10,758 nt of DNA from a bacterium ADurb.Bin374 (GCA_002068715.1 MWAR01000004.1:1-10758); one strand, 5' to 3'. Shown: positions 1 through 7,800, numbered from the stretch's first letter. Notes: generated by a model from the letters alone, not told the origin. Made by a program: numbers and translations.

Positions 1-1058
1 ATCATCTGGTAGTTCGACAGAATGAAGTCCGATCCGAGAAATGCTTCCGATTTTCCCGGAGACCTGGCTTCGACGTTCGTGATGGCTCCGGCGAACGGCT
101 GCCAGAACCAGTTTGCTCCTACGAACACCCACCCGCGCGAGGTGGGGTCCACAGGGATATTCCAATTGGGTGAGACATCGGAAGCTCCGATCTCCGACAG
201 GGCGACGGAACGGACGGCATCGTCGGGATGGTGAATCAACACCATCGGGTTGGAAAACGGGGATTCCGAGTCGGCGAAACCGTTGTTGTAAAACCCTTTT
301 TCCCGAATGGTCGGTGATGTCAGCCCGTTCCAGTCACCTTTGTCCGGCTTCGCCTCCTTCACGAACAGGGTGAACTGTCCAAATATTTCAGGCAGAATAT
401 TCACGATCTTGAACTCCCGGACGACCTCGTATCTTCTCCTGAAAACTCCGTTTTTCCCGGAAACGACGATCGATACTTTCAGCAATCCGTATCGCTCGAT
501 CGGATAGGGGAAGATATATCCGTTGTTCTTCGCCGAAAAATCCGGTGAAGACGGCATTTTCAGGCATTCAGCGTCTTTTCCGTCCGGGGTGAAGAAGTTA
601 TGAACGCGGGTTGCCGTCATTCTGCATTCTTCGATGGTAACGTCACTTCCGAACTGGTTCGCGAAGGGCAGTTTCTTCGTGAGATCGAGTTCGCTTCCCG
701 CGATTCCCTCCTTGCCTGTGATTGTCTTCGTATCCGTCAGGAAGGCAAGGAGCTCGTTTTCCTCAGGCGCCGGGTGGGACAGGAACCAGGAAAATGCCTC
801 TTCCCCCGCCCCTTCTGCCGCCTTCACGACTTTTTCGTTCCAATAATGCCAATGCACTCTCCGACTCTCGGAACGAATAAGCGAATTGTAGGTGAATCCA
901 AGAACCACCACGATCGCAAGAAGGACGCACACCGCCATCAGTATGAACCCTCCAGACCGATGGCGGTGCGCTCCGTTCATCAACCCATCCCAAGAATCAC
1001 GAATGCTCGCCCAGTCGAATCCATCGAAGAGATGCGAGATTCCACGTATGGCAGACAT
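1..1058 (-). CDS. Large PilX/GspK-like minor pilin, partial (C-terminus beyond left edge)
   Basis: An open frame without a stop runs leftward from ATG at 1058 to the window edge, giving 352 visible codons. The N-terminus has a polar leader of about 37 residues. A GG|FILMA junction follows, then a hydrophobic helix of about 20 residues and a polar stretch ending in an alanine/glutamate-rich segment (KAAEGAGEEAF). This is the pattern of PilX/GspK-type minor pilins, which lack the usual Glu at +5; Ala is there here. The rest is a soluble, probably beta-rich region that I cannot assign; it shows two cysteines. AGGAG lies 10 nt before the ATG. An ATG at 980, preceded by GGGATGGG, would give a more typical 11-residue leader and is a real alternative. 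It is the last visible gene of the leftward group, 93 nt after the modular gene. The pilin-like N-terminus is well supported; the exact role is inferred. Confidence 0.75.
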   Translation of the reverse strand, partial: MSAIRGISHLFDGFDWASIRDSWDGLMNGAHRHRSGGFILMAVCVLLAIVVVLGFTYNSLIRSESRRVHWHYWNEKVVKAAEGAGEEAFSWFLSHPAPEENELLAFLTDTKTITGKEGIAGSELDLTKKLPFANQFGSDVTIEECRMTATRVHNFFTPDGKDAECLKMPSSPDFSAKNNGYIFPYPIERYGLLKVSIVVSGKNGVFRRRYEVVREFKIVNILPEIFGQFTLFVKEAKPDKGDWNGLTSPTIREKGFYNNGFADSESPFSNPMVLIHHPDDAVRSVALSEIGASDVSPNWNIPVDPTSRGWVFVGANWFWQPFAGAITNVEARSPGKSEAFLGSDFILSNYQM

Positions 1059-1151
1059 TGAACACGCACTCCTGTGTTACGGCAACCGCCGCTTTCCAAT
1101 GGCGATTCTAGCACTGACTCGTTTTGGGATGGGTCCAAGGAATGGTGTTTG

Positions 1152-3650
1152 TTACCGTTTCGTCTTGCTCCTGCCGATGCCGGGGGCGACGCCATTCTTG
1201 GCCCAAGATACCGTATGACCGCCGAATGTGGCGGTTCCTCCGTTCGTATAGGCGGATACGCTTGTAAAATAATTCGCATCGAACTTCGGATCAACCTTTA
1301 CATCGGTTTTCGAACTTCCTCCAGACGGAATACGCGCTCCATTGATCCATCCGTTGCTGATATAGCCGTGCGTTCCGCCTGAAACGATTTTATTGTTTCC
1401 TCCGGCAGACACGATGTTATTCCAGAAATAGGCATTGATTTTCAATGAATCGTCGATATTGATCGTACAATTAATAAATGTATTGTTGAATATATAAAAT
1501 GTATTACGCGGATCCTTCGGGGCTTTGTCATTGGCTCCGCCGAAATACAATCCATAATAGCTGGTTTTATCAACGATCAGGTTATTATAGATGTAGACTT
1601 TGTAGCCAGCGTTCGACGGATCTTCATTGCAATAGGCCACACCGACTTTCGTATTCGGCGCGCCAGTGGATTTCGATTGTTTGAAGATGCAGTTCCTCAC
1701 GACGACGCCGCCTCTTCGGAGGCTGAGCCCCCATCCGCCGTAGTTGTCGTCGAACGTAATGCCGTTGAATTCATGGTTATGGCCGCCCGACAGATAGACC
1801 CCGTGCCTTCCGGAGCGCTTCCAGATACTATACCCCGTTCCCTTGATGGAGCCGCCTATGTATTTGAAATAATCGTTGTTCGTGGAAGTGTTGTCACTGA
1901 TCTGAACACCGTCCAGGAAAGTTCTGAAAATGTCCGAATTGTTGAAGGTCACATGGCTGGCACCGGGATTCAGGACAACTCCTTGCCATCCGTCATGCAT
2001 ATAGAGGCGGTTGAACGTCACATGGCTCACGTTTGTTTCAAGAAACACGCAGTTTAAATATTTGGCCAGTCCCGAAGGCCAGTTATAATTCTTGGAATTC
2101 TCATAATAGTATTTGTGAAACGGCAGTTCCGAATAAGGCGCCACGTCAAAATCTTCAAAAATGACATATTTCGCGCCAGTGAGATGAATATGCTTCAACT
2201 TGGCCTTGCTGTTCCCGTAGCTGCCGCTCAATATGATGGGTTTGTCGGCGGTGCCATTGGCCCCCCTGGAAATATCGATTCCCTCCTTGAAACTGCCCTT
2301 GATGTGAACATAGTCACCCGGTTTCAATCCGGTTTTCTTGATGTATGACATCAAACTGCCGATCGTCTTCCAGGGAGTTGCCTGCTTGCCGTTGGACGTG
2401 CCTCCGGTGTATGTGGAATCGACCCAGTACTGATTCCCCGTGATGTTTCTTTTGGAACTCGCAGAGCTGTCCGCACTCGCCGTATCGGAAGATGCCGTGG
2501 TCGTGGTTGTTTCATCTTTTTTGAGCTTGTTTATCTTCTCGATGGCATACTTGGCCGCGGCAACCACCGTCTTGGAACCGGAGGCGGCAAGCTCACTCAG
2601 CACCTCGACGGCTGTGTCCACGCCGTTGACCCCGACTTCGACCATGGCGGCCGTGGCAGCGATCAGCGTGGAATCCAGCCCTTTCTCGCCGGCTTCTTTC
2701 ATTGCCGCCACGAGCGGCCTCACCGCACTCTCCCCGATCCGGCCCAGAGCGATTTCCGCCTCACGAACGACAGCTGAGTTCGAGTCGCCGAACGCCTTGA
2801 TCAGCGGCTGAACGGCTTTTTCCCCGCCGATCTTGCCGAGAATATAGGCGGCAGATTTTTTCACCGCCGGATTTGCATTGTCCTGCAACGCGGCGACCAG
2901 CGCATCCACACACTGGGCGCCACCCTTTACAAGGTTGGCGATCGCGGTCCGCACGGTTTCCAGATTCTCACTGGCAAGCTGGGAAATCAGTGAATCGATT
3001 TCCGCTTCTGTGTATATCTGTGTTGTGGCCCCAATCTCTGACTCTCCACCCCCCGAAGAGCAGGTCGAGTCCGTGGAATCCTTCGAGCACGACGACGCGC
3101 TGTCGGCCGACCCCGACGAGGCGGCGCCATCGATTCCCAGAAGTCTCTTCAGCTGGGTAAAGTTTGTATTGTATGCATAATATTTCCCGTTGTAATAGAA
3201 CGTGGGAACGGCATTATTTCCATATCGTTTCACGACGTCCATATGTTTCGTATAATCATGGACCTCGAACTTGACGCCGGTGGCCCTGAACAAAACCTTC
3301 GTGGCCTCACAGGTCGGGCATTTCCAGGTGGTCGGACAGTACATGATGACCGTTCCATTGCTCTTCGCCACGGTACCCGATCCACCGGAAGAGGTGCTTT
3401 CATTCTCGCTCATCCCCTGATCCGGGTCCGAAACGAGTTCTTCCGTGGTTGGCCTGGGGCGATGCCCGCATGTTCCAGCCGGTTCGGAAACATCCGTCCT
3501 GCTTGAACAGGTGCCGCCCAGTTTCGACTCACCGCCGCACTGATTGGGGAAGAAAGCGGAATCTTCCGCCCATCCGAACGAGACCTGCAAAAGCAATGCA
3601 ATCAAGGCAATCAGAACCCTTGTTCGGGAAACAGCCGCGTTCATGCTCAT
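1152..3650 (-). CDS. Secreted modular protein: glutaredoxin-like domain + HEAT-like repeats + right-handed beta-helix
   Basis: This is an 832-aa exported protein. Residues 1-28 form a Sec signal peptide (hydrophobic core, then GWA|ED). A linker with cysteines at 38, 48 and 61 follows. Residues about 100-172 match a glutaredoxin/NrdH-like fold: a beta strand, CPTC at 111-114 with another Cys at 105, and the cis-proline motif AVPTFYYNGK (Pro149). A Ser/Asp linker with two Cys leads to HEAT/PBS-lyase-like helical repeats at about 213-378 (AAYILGKIG and ALGRIG signatures). A Thr/Ser/Ala linker then joins a parallel beta-helix at about 408-828. That part opens like many secreted beta-helix proteins (YWVDSTYTGG...ATPWKTI...PGDYVHIKG) and closes with DPKFDANYF...APGIG. 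I see no known catalytic site in the helix. The start at 3650 is chosen because AAGGA lies 7 nt upstream; ATG 3644 is possible, and a TTG at 3680 would put ten polar residues before the signal peptide. Base composition shifts sharply between the HEAT and helix parts. Function is unknown: thiol-disulfide exchange plus surface or glycan binding is inference. Confidence 0.9.
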   Translation of the reverse strand: MSMNAAVSRTRVLIALIALLLQVSFGWAEDSAFFPNQCGGESKLGGTCSSRTDVSEPAGTCGHRPRPTTEELVSDPDQGMSENESTSSGGSGTVAKSNGTVIMYCPTTWKCPTCEATKVLFRATGVKFEVHDYTKHMDVVKRYGNNAVPTFYYNGKYYAYNTNFTQLKRLLGIDGAASSGSADSASSCSKDSTDSTCSSGGGESEIGATTQIYTEAEIDSLISQLASENLETVRTAIANLVKGGAQCVDALVAALQDNANPAVKKSAAYILGKIGGEKAVQPLIKAFGDSNSAVVREAEIALGRIGESAVRPLVAAMKEAGEKGLDSTLIAATAAMVEVGVNGVDTAVEVLSELAASGSKTVVAAAKYAIEKINKLKKDETTTTTASSDTASADSSASSKRNITGNQYWVDSTYTGGTSNGKQATPWKTIGSLMSYIKKTGLKPGDYVHIKGSFKEGIDISRGANGTADKPIILSGSYGNSKAKLKHIHLTGAKYVIFEDFDVAPYSELPFHKYYYENSKNYNWPSGLAKYLNCVFLETNVSHVTFNRLYMHDGWQGVVLNPGASHVTFNNSDIFRTFLDGVQISDNTSTNNDYFKYIGGSIKGTGYSIWKRSGRHGVYLSGGHNHEFNGITFDDNYGGWGLSLRRGGVVVRNCIFKQSKSTGAPNTKVGVAYCNEDPSNAGYKVYIYNNLIVDKTSYYGLYFGGANDKAPKDPRNTFYIFNNTFINCTINIDDSLKINAYFWNNIVSAGGNNKIVSGGTHGYISNGWINGARIPSGGSSKTDVKVDPKFDANYFTSVSAYTNGGTATFGGHTVSWAKNGVAPGIGRSKTKR

Positions 3651-3695
3651 CGTCTCATCCTTTTCCACATATTCGGCCAAGTCTCGTTATTACCT

Positions 3696-3709
3696 TCAGC
3701 CAGGGCTGA
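3696..3709. other. Intercistronic hairpin between the two glutaredoxin-fold genes
   Basis: TCAGCC-AG-GGCTGA is a near-perfect inverted repeat just after the stop of the small glutaredoxin-fold gene, within the 63-nt gap to the modular gene. In RNA it would fold as five pairs with a four-base loop. On the transcribed (minus) strand no T-tract follows, so it may mark mRNA processing or weak attenuation between the genes, or mean nothing. Confidence 0.25.
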
Positions 3710-3713
3710 GTTT

Positions 3714-4400
3714 TCAGGGAATCAATCCATGCTTTTTCAGGAGCATGTCTATTCTTGCCTGGGTACTGGCCCTCCATTTTCCGACGACTGGTTCGCCATT
3801 GATCAAAAGAAGAGGAATGGACACCCCACCGGGAGACAGATAATTCAACCCCCCCACCAATGCCTCGTAATTCGGAGTGGCCCTTCTCTCGAGCTGGGTA
3901 TAGGCGATCCCTTTGGACGTCAGATACGCTCTGTATGCGTCCTGATGCGGGCAGGAATCGGTTGAATCGACGTAGATCACCACGGCCCCGGAGGCGGCAG
4001 TCGTCGACGCAACCGAATCAAACAAAATCTTTTCCATGGGAACCTCTTGATCGGATGAATCGACAGCCACATTTTGAGCGATATTCCAGGAGGTCCAGGT
4101 CTGACTCAAGTCAGCCGGGACGGGAGACGGCGGCGGAAGAACCGGCGCGGGAGTCTGCACGACAGGCGGGTAGGCCGGATTTGCGCTTCCATCGGGAAGC
4201 GTTCGATACATCCAGTTCGGATCCCTGGTCCGTTTTCCGAGCAGAGGGCAAAGAATGAGTTCAGTCGCGGTTCCTACGGAACCGAGGCGCGCCTCCACCG
4301 TAACCGCCGCCGGGCCGGCAGCCGTCATAGCGGGAAAAATAATGAGAGCTGCGAACAAAAGCAGGGCACTCATTCGTACAGATTTCTTGAATGAAATCAT
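3714..4400 (-). CDS. Exported glutaredoxin-fold protein with single active-site cysteine
   Basis: This is a 228-aa protein. Residues 1-28 look like a Sec signal peptide (basic start, LLLFAALIIF core, AMTAAG end). A variable region with Cys51 and a proline-rich linker (about 78-96) follow. The C-terminal 90 residues have thioredoxin/glutaredoxin order: strand VVIYVDS, then active-site position CPHQ at 150-153, a helix, and SIPLLLINGEPVVG with the expected cis-proline (196) and glycine turn. The second cysteine of a CxxC site is replaced by Gln, so any redox chemistry would be monothiol, or the fold may only bind. The start at 4400 is fixed by a strong GGAGGA just upstream; it lies 13 nt after the stop of the large pilin gene, so co-expression is likely. 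The next gene downstream carries a dithiol version of the same fold. Fold assignment is by motif; substrate is unknown. Confidence 0.85.
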   Translation of the reverse strand: MISFKKSVRMSALLLFAALIIFPAMTAAGPAAVTVEARLGSVGTATELILCPLLGKRTRDPNWMYRTLPDGSANPAYPPVVQTPAPVLPPPSPVPADLSQTWTSWNIAQNVAVDSSDQEVPMEKILFDSVASTTAASGAVVIYVDSTDSCPHQDAYRAYLTSKGIAYTQLERRATPNYEALVGGLNYLSPGGVSIPLLLINGEPVVGKWRASTQARIDMLLKKHGLIP

Positions 4401-4404
4401 TGTT

Positions 4405-4410
4405 TCCTCC
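4405..4410 (-). promoter_or_regulatory. Strong ribosome binding site for the 4400 start
   Basis: GGAGGA on the minus strand sits 4 nt before ATG 4400 and just past the stop codon (4414-4416) of the preceding pilin gene. It selects this start over the longer open frame reaching 4589, which would overlap the pilin gene by about 175 nt and precede the signal peptide. Confidence 0.75.
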
Positions 4411-4413
4411 CGC

Positions 4414-6573
4414 TCAGTTTGGTTTTGCGAAAAAGACGATCGGCTGTCTCTCCAGCACCGTTCGAAACCCGTTTCGATACGCCTGCGAATCTGCCCAGTC
4501 ATAGCGGGGATCATATCGGACAACCTTCGGAGACGAGTTGCATAACCCGGAAAGCTCCATGATCCTTGCGGCCACGAATCCGCAAACATCGATCCCCGCT
4601 CCCGATGAGCGGACTCTTCCCTTGACCGCCACGAGGGCAGCCTCGATGCGCCTCCCGGTATTGATGTTGACGTCTCCGCCGAGGCTGACGAAATATATCT
4701 GATTGTTTACACACTCCTTCGCAAGATCCCCGGTCGGGGCTGGTTTGACCATGCCGACGATCGTGACGTCCTTTTCGCACACCAGGCCAACTCCACCTAC
4801 CGCCAGCTCATTCCAGTCTTCCGTCCATTCGAACGAGCCTTTCACATAGTAAAAACCGGTCGGATTCATCCCGGTCTTCCGTAACCCGGTCAGATACTCC
4901 TTCAAGATTTTTCCCGACTCGAATTGCCGCCCACACCGGGAAACACAATAGTTTCCCACGTTTGGAAGCACATTTCCCAGTTCTCCTGAAAAAACCTGGC
5001 TGTCATCCCGGTAGAGAGCTATGTTTTGCCCCAGGAGGAGGTTTTCCGGCTGTTTTGGAACATACTCCAAAGACTTTCCAAGCTTCGGAATGACTCCCGT
5101 TTTGAAATTCGGCTGAATCGCTCTTGGAGTCGTTTTTCCGGTATATTCATCGGGATCGAACCAGAAAGCCAACCCCTCATTGAACGGCACAGACGAAACC
5201 GGAGTCGACATGGCCTGCCGATACGTGTCCCAATTGCCGTTGCAGGTTCCCCTGAGCACTTTTTGGGAATCCGGATCCAGCCCCGCCGTCCAGGACGCGC
5301 TATCGAACTGTTCTCGCCTGACATACGGCAAAAAGGCACAGTCTGCCGGTGAAGCACCATATTTTTTCCGCAACCCCTGCTCCAGGATATAGCTCCGCAG
5401 GACATTGCCGAACACGAGAGTCGGACTCGGAGAGTCCGGAGTACCCATCAGCCGGAGAATCGACGAATGCTGCACATTGTCGACTCCAGAAATATTGCTC
5501 ATAAAATAAAAACACTCTTCTTTCTTGGTTTCCTGGTAGAGCCCGGTTAACCTCGAGTAGATCTGATGCGTATTCCACAATTCAAAGTTTTTCCCGCGCA
5601 CGACCCCGAATCCCGTCCCGAACGGGCCGGCATCTTTCTGTATGTCGCGATAAAACGTGCATCCGCTTGCCAACAGGAAATTCTCCCCGAATTTTCCATT
5701 TCCGGGAGCCACCCCCAGGGTGAGCTCGGGAAGGATGAATACCCATCCCTGTTTGTCGAGAAACTGAGCCGGATCGTTGTTCTTCGTATCCGGCACCCGT
5801 TGTCCGCCGAGAACGACGAGCGGTGTGTATGTGGCATCCGTAAATGTTTCCGGAGCCGTTCCTCTGGCGTTGACCAGATTGGAATTCAGTTTGTCCTTGT
5901 CAGGAATCTCTAGAACCGTCAATGCAAACCGGCTCAGAACAGGAATCGTCATCTGCACCGTTCGCTGTTCGAAAACGGAAATGACCCGTCGTTCGACTTT
6001 GTCATACGAGGCTGTCGAATCGATGACGAACTTTCCGATGGTTTCAGCCGCCCGTTCGGAATCTCCGGGAATCGCACTATCCTCATGGATCTTCTTCTGC
6101 CCTTCGAGAGTCAGGATAACCTTGAGTTCCGGCGTGAATGTCAAGCCGCTCAGGATCGTGTTCTCCGCAAGGGGAATGGAAATCAAAGCATTCTGTTCCT
6201 TCTCGGAAAGCCGCCCGTTCTCATCCACGAAAATTTCGAAAAACTCTTTCATCCCCGCCTGGGCTTCCTTCAGACCTTTTTCTCGCTTCGGGAAGGTGCC
6301 CGGGTCCGAGCTGTTCAGGAAGGCAACGGCATTGCGAACCATCGACTGCACCTGCTTCGCCCCGAATTCCGCAACGCGTGAAGCAACTTCGCTCGAGCTG
6401 ACCATGTGGCTCTGATAACGCTGATTCGTTGAATAGGAATGCAGATAGAAAACCGTGACAAAAAAAGCAGCCAGAAATCCCAGGACAATCAGCAGGGCCA
6501 TTCCATCCTTCCCGCATTTGGGGAATCGCTCTGATCCAAAATGCCTCATTCCGAGCCACTCCACTTTCTGCAC
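4414..6573 (-). CDS. Large (719 aa) PilX/GspK-like minor pilin, cysteine-rich
   Basis: The N-terminus has a 24-residue leader ending KDG, followed by MALLIVLGFLAAFF and a membrane helix. A PilX-type amphipathic stretch (SSEVASRVAEFGAKQVQ) comes next. Position +5 is Ile rather than Glu, as in K/X-type pilins. At 719 aa it is far larger than ordinary PilX or GspK. Residues about 596-690 have a repetitive beta pattern (VTIVG, GGDVNINTG, IEAALVAVKG, VCGFVAARIMELSG, VVRYDPRYDW) that resembles the C-terminal beta-roll region of many PilX-like proteins. Ten cysteines follow the membrane helix, enough for five disulfides if periplasmic. The GTG start at 6573 has GGAG 9 nt upstream. ATG 6549 has an equally spaced GGAG and would give a 16-residue leader, so the start is unsettled. 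Likely role: minor (pseudo)pilin of a tip or priming complex. It is followed 13 nt later by the glutaredoxin-fold gene. Confidence 0.85.
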   Translation of the reverse strand: MQKVEWLGMRHFGSERFPKCGKDGMALLIVLGFLAAFFVTVFYLHSYSTNQRYQSHMVSSSEVASRVAEFGAKQVQSMVRNAVAFLNSSDPGTFPKREKGLKEAQAGMKEFFEIFVDENGRLSEKEQNALISIPLAENTILSGLTFTPELKVILTLEGQKKIHEDSAIPGDSERAAETIGKFVIDSTASYDKVERRVISVFEQRTVQMTIPVLSRFALTVLEIPDKDKLNSNLVNARGTAPETFTDATYTPLVVLGGQRVPDTKNNDPAQFLDKQGWVFILPELTLGVAPGNGKFGENFLLASGCTFYRDIQKDAGPFGTGFGVVRGKNFELWNTHQIYSRLTGLYQETKKEECFYFMSNISGVDNVQHSSILRLMGTPDSPSPTLVFGNVLRSYILEQGLRKKYGASPADCAFLPYVRREQFDSASWTAGLDPDSQKVLRGTCNGNWDTYRQAMSTPVSSVPFNEGLAFWFDPDEYTGKTTPRAIQPNFKTGVIPKLGKSLEYVPKQPENLLLGQNIALYRDDSQVFSGELGNVLPNVGNYCVSRCGRQFESGKILKEYLTGLRKTGMNPTGFYYVKGSFEWTEDWNELAVGGVGLVCEKDVTIVGMVKPAPTGDLAKECVNNQIYFVSLGGDVNINTGRRIEAALVAVKGRVRSSGAGIDVCGFVAARIMELSGLCNSSPKVVRYDPRYDWADSQAYRNGFRTVLERQPIVFFAKPN

Positions 6574-6616
6574 GATTTTACACTCCGTCGTATTCGTTCA
6601 AACCGTCATTCATTTC

Positions 6617-6645
6617 TGTCAACAAAGAACCAACCGGTACCGGTT
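6617..6645 (-). promoter_or_regulatory. 14-bp perfect palindrome beside a TTGACA box, upstream of the 719-aa pilin gene
   Basis: AACCGGTACCGGTT at 6632-6645 is a perfect 14-bp palindrome. On the minus strand a consensus -35 hexamer TTGACA (6617-6622) follows it, about 44 nt before the GTG start at 6573. I find no convincing -10 hexamer at 16-18 nt, so an activator-dependent promoter, an operator, or chance are all possible. No T-tract follows the palindrome, so it does not look like a terminator. The 163-nt gap (6574-6736) holds no gene. Confidence 0.35.
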
Positions 6646-6736
6646 ACTATTTTTCTTGGAAAGCACCCAAAACCCGACTTGCCAACGATTGCCATCCAGA
6701 GCAACGTCAGCTCCACGACCATCCTCCATACGACGT

Positions 6737-7156
6737 TTACGGGATCCGGGCAAATCGGATGTTCAGCACATCGTTTGCCGTCAGCAAGGTTCCGAAGTCG
6801 AAGACGGTCGTCTTGCCGTCACACTCGCGGATAAGTTTTCTTTTGCCCTGTTGGGCCCAAACGACCTCTGAAGTCAGTAATTCGAGATTGTTCCCGATCC
6901 TGACAGTCTTCATCTCCAGCTTATGCTCGCTGACATCCACATCCGTCGCTTGGGCAAGATCATCGCGAAGCTGTTCCATGGCGCCTGTGTAGATATACCA
7001 CGTAGTCGTCTCACGATCCTGCTTGGCGCCTTGCCTATTGACGGAGCGATATACATTGTTCAGAAGGCCGAGAAACAGCCCGAAAACAAGCACACACACC
7101 GAGATTTCGACCAGCGTGAACGCATGACGTTCTTTGCGACACCGTGGAATCTTCAA
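6737..7156 (-). CDS. GspJ/PilW-like minor pilin
   Basis: This is a 139-aa prepilin. A short basic leader (12 residues ending RHA) precedes FTLVEISVCVLVFGLFLGLL, the class III signal-peptide core with Glu at +5. The remainder is a small globular part containing a D-LAQATDV segment after a long N-terminal helix, in keeping with J/W-type minor pilins. Alanine instead of glycine at -1 is tolerated by some prepilin peptidases but is less common. The only sensible start is TTG at 7156. It overlaps the stop of the upstream GspI/PilV-like gene as TTGA, so translation is probably coupled; GAGGA is only 3 nt away. An ATT six nt further on is a less likely alternative. Likely role: minor pseudopilin acting with the I/V- and K/X-type partners encoded on either side. 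Confidence 0.82.
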   Translation of the reverse strand: MKIPRCRKERHAFTLVEISVCVLVFGLFLGLLNNVYRSVNRQGAKQDRETTTWYIYTGAMEQLRDDLAQATDVDVSEHKLEMKTVRIGNNLELLTSEVVWAQQGKRKLIRECDGKTTVFDFGTLLTANDVLNIRFARIP

Positions 7157-7641
7157 CTTTCCTCATCCCCCAACACTCGATACCCCTTTACCACGAGGAT
7201 TTTTTTGAGTTTTTTCATATTCGCCTCTTTAGAAACCAACGAGACGGTTACTTTGATCTCGATAACTCGCCCCCACGGGTTTTTCAGGCGTTCATCAGGC
7301 ATAACTGGTTGGTTGACCACCGAAACCTCGGTAAGCCTGGTCAAACCGGAATAGCATGGTGGAACTCCGAGCTTTTCCGTGGTCAGATCAGCCGGGAAAG
7401 AGGCATCAGACAACTCCTGGCCGAGAATCGACTTCAAAGAGGTCCATGGGGCCCGTTGCAGGCCGCCGATCATGGACGATGCCAAGCTCGTCGCCTGGAG
7501 TTCGTGAATGCTGCTGGTCGTCACCCGGCGTGTTTCAGTCAGCAGGGAAAAAATGGGAATCATCCCCATCGCCAGGATGCCCAATGCGATGATGACCTCG
7601 ACGAGACTCATTCCCCTCCGGGGGTCATTCATAGGCCCCAT
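7153..7641 (-). CDS. GspI/PilV-like minor pilin
   Basis: This is a 162-aa prepilin. A ten-residue leader ends PRRG; the mature start MSLVEVIIALGILAMGMIPI has Glu at +5 and closely resembles PilV/GspI proteins. The C-terminal part (about 130 residues) is a small domain rich in Val and Thr strands (EIKVTVSLVSKE near the end). The open frame continues upstream to 7896, but ATG 7641 directly follows GAGGGGAG (7643-7650). ATG 7632 is equally reasonable and would shorten the leader by three residues. It is the first gene of the leftward group and overlaps the next gene by 4 nt. In type II secretion and type IV pilus systems I/V-type proteins nucleate the tip complex with J/W and K/X partners, which matches the gene order here. 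Confidence 0.87.
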   Translation of the reverse strand: MGPMNDPRRGMSLVEVIIALGILAMGMIPIFSLLTETRRVTTSSIHELQATSLASSMIGGLQRAPWTSLKSILGQELSDASFPADLTTEKLGVPPCYSGLTRLTEVSVVNQPVMPDERLKNPWGRVIEIKVTVSLVSKEANMKKLKKILVVKGYRVLGDEES

Positions 7642-7670
7642 ACTCCCCTCGATTTGTCCACGTCCAAAGT

Positions 7671-7700
7671 ACGCTACCCCTCTCGCTGGAAAAATGTCAA
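7671..7700 (-). promoter_or_regulatory. Candidate promoter for the leftward pilin group
   Basis: On the minus strand, consensus TTGACA (7695-7700) is followed after 18 nt by TAGCGT (7671-7676, 3 of 6 matches to TATAAT). Transcription would begin about 20-25 nt before ATG 7641, leaving room for the GAGGGGAG ribosome site. The poor -10 makes this tentative. Confidence 0.35.
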
Positions 7701-7752
7701 TTTCCCGAATTCCCTCGTGGTCCCTGTGCGACACTTGTGCATCCTCGTAATA

Positions 7753-7800
7753 AAGGTTGCTGACCTTGCACGACGAGTTTTCAGAATCGTAATCATTCTG
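7753..7800. promoter_or_regulatory. Pair of dyads, possible operators
   Basis: AAGGT-N5-ACCTT (7753-7767) and CAGAAT-N7-ATTCTG (7782-7800) are two short inverted repeats with centres 31 bp apart, about three helical turns. They lie upstream of the leftward promoter candidate. No regulator gene is in the window, and short dyads like these can occur by chance. Confidence 0.25.

Noticed and set aside
2440..2811. Ala/Ser/Val-rich open frame on the plus strand that resembles a membrane protein
   Set aside because: It is the complement of the Ala-rich HEAT-like repeats; the low-complexity composition is a by-product.
4401..4589. N-terminal extension of the small glutaredoxin-fold protein
   Set aside because: It overlaps the pilin coding sequence and would bury the signal peptide; GGAGGA before ATG 4400 settles the start.
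5777..6415. Open frame of 212 codons on the plus strand
   Set aside because: It lies antisense inside the clearly coding 719-aa pilin gene, has no ribosome site or recognisable motif, and reads as a mirror of that gene's codon bias.
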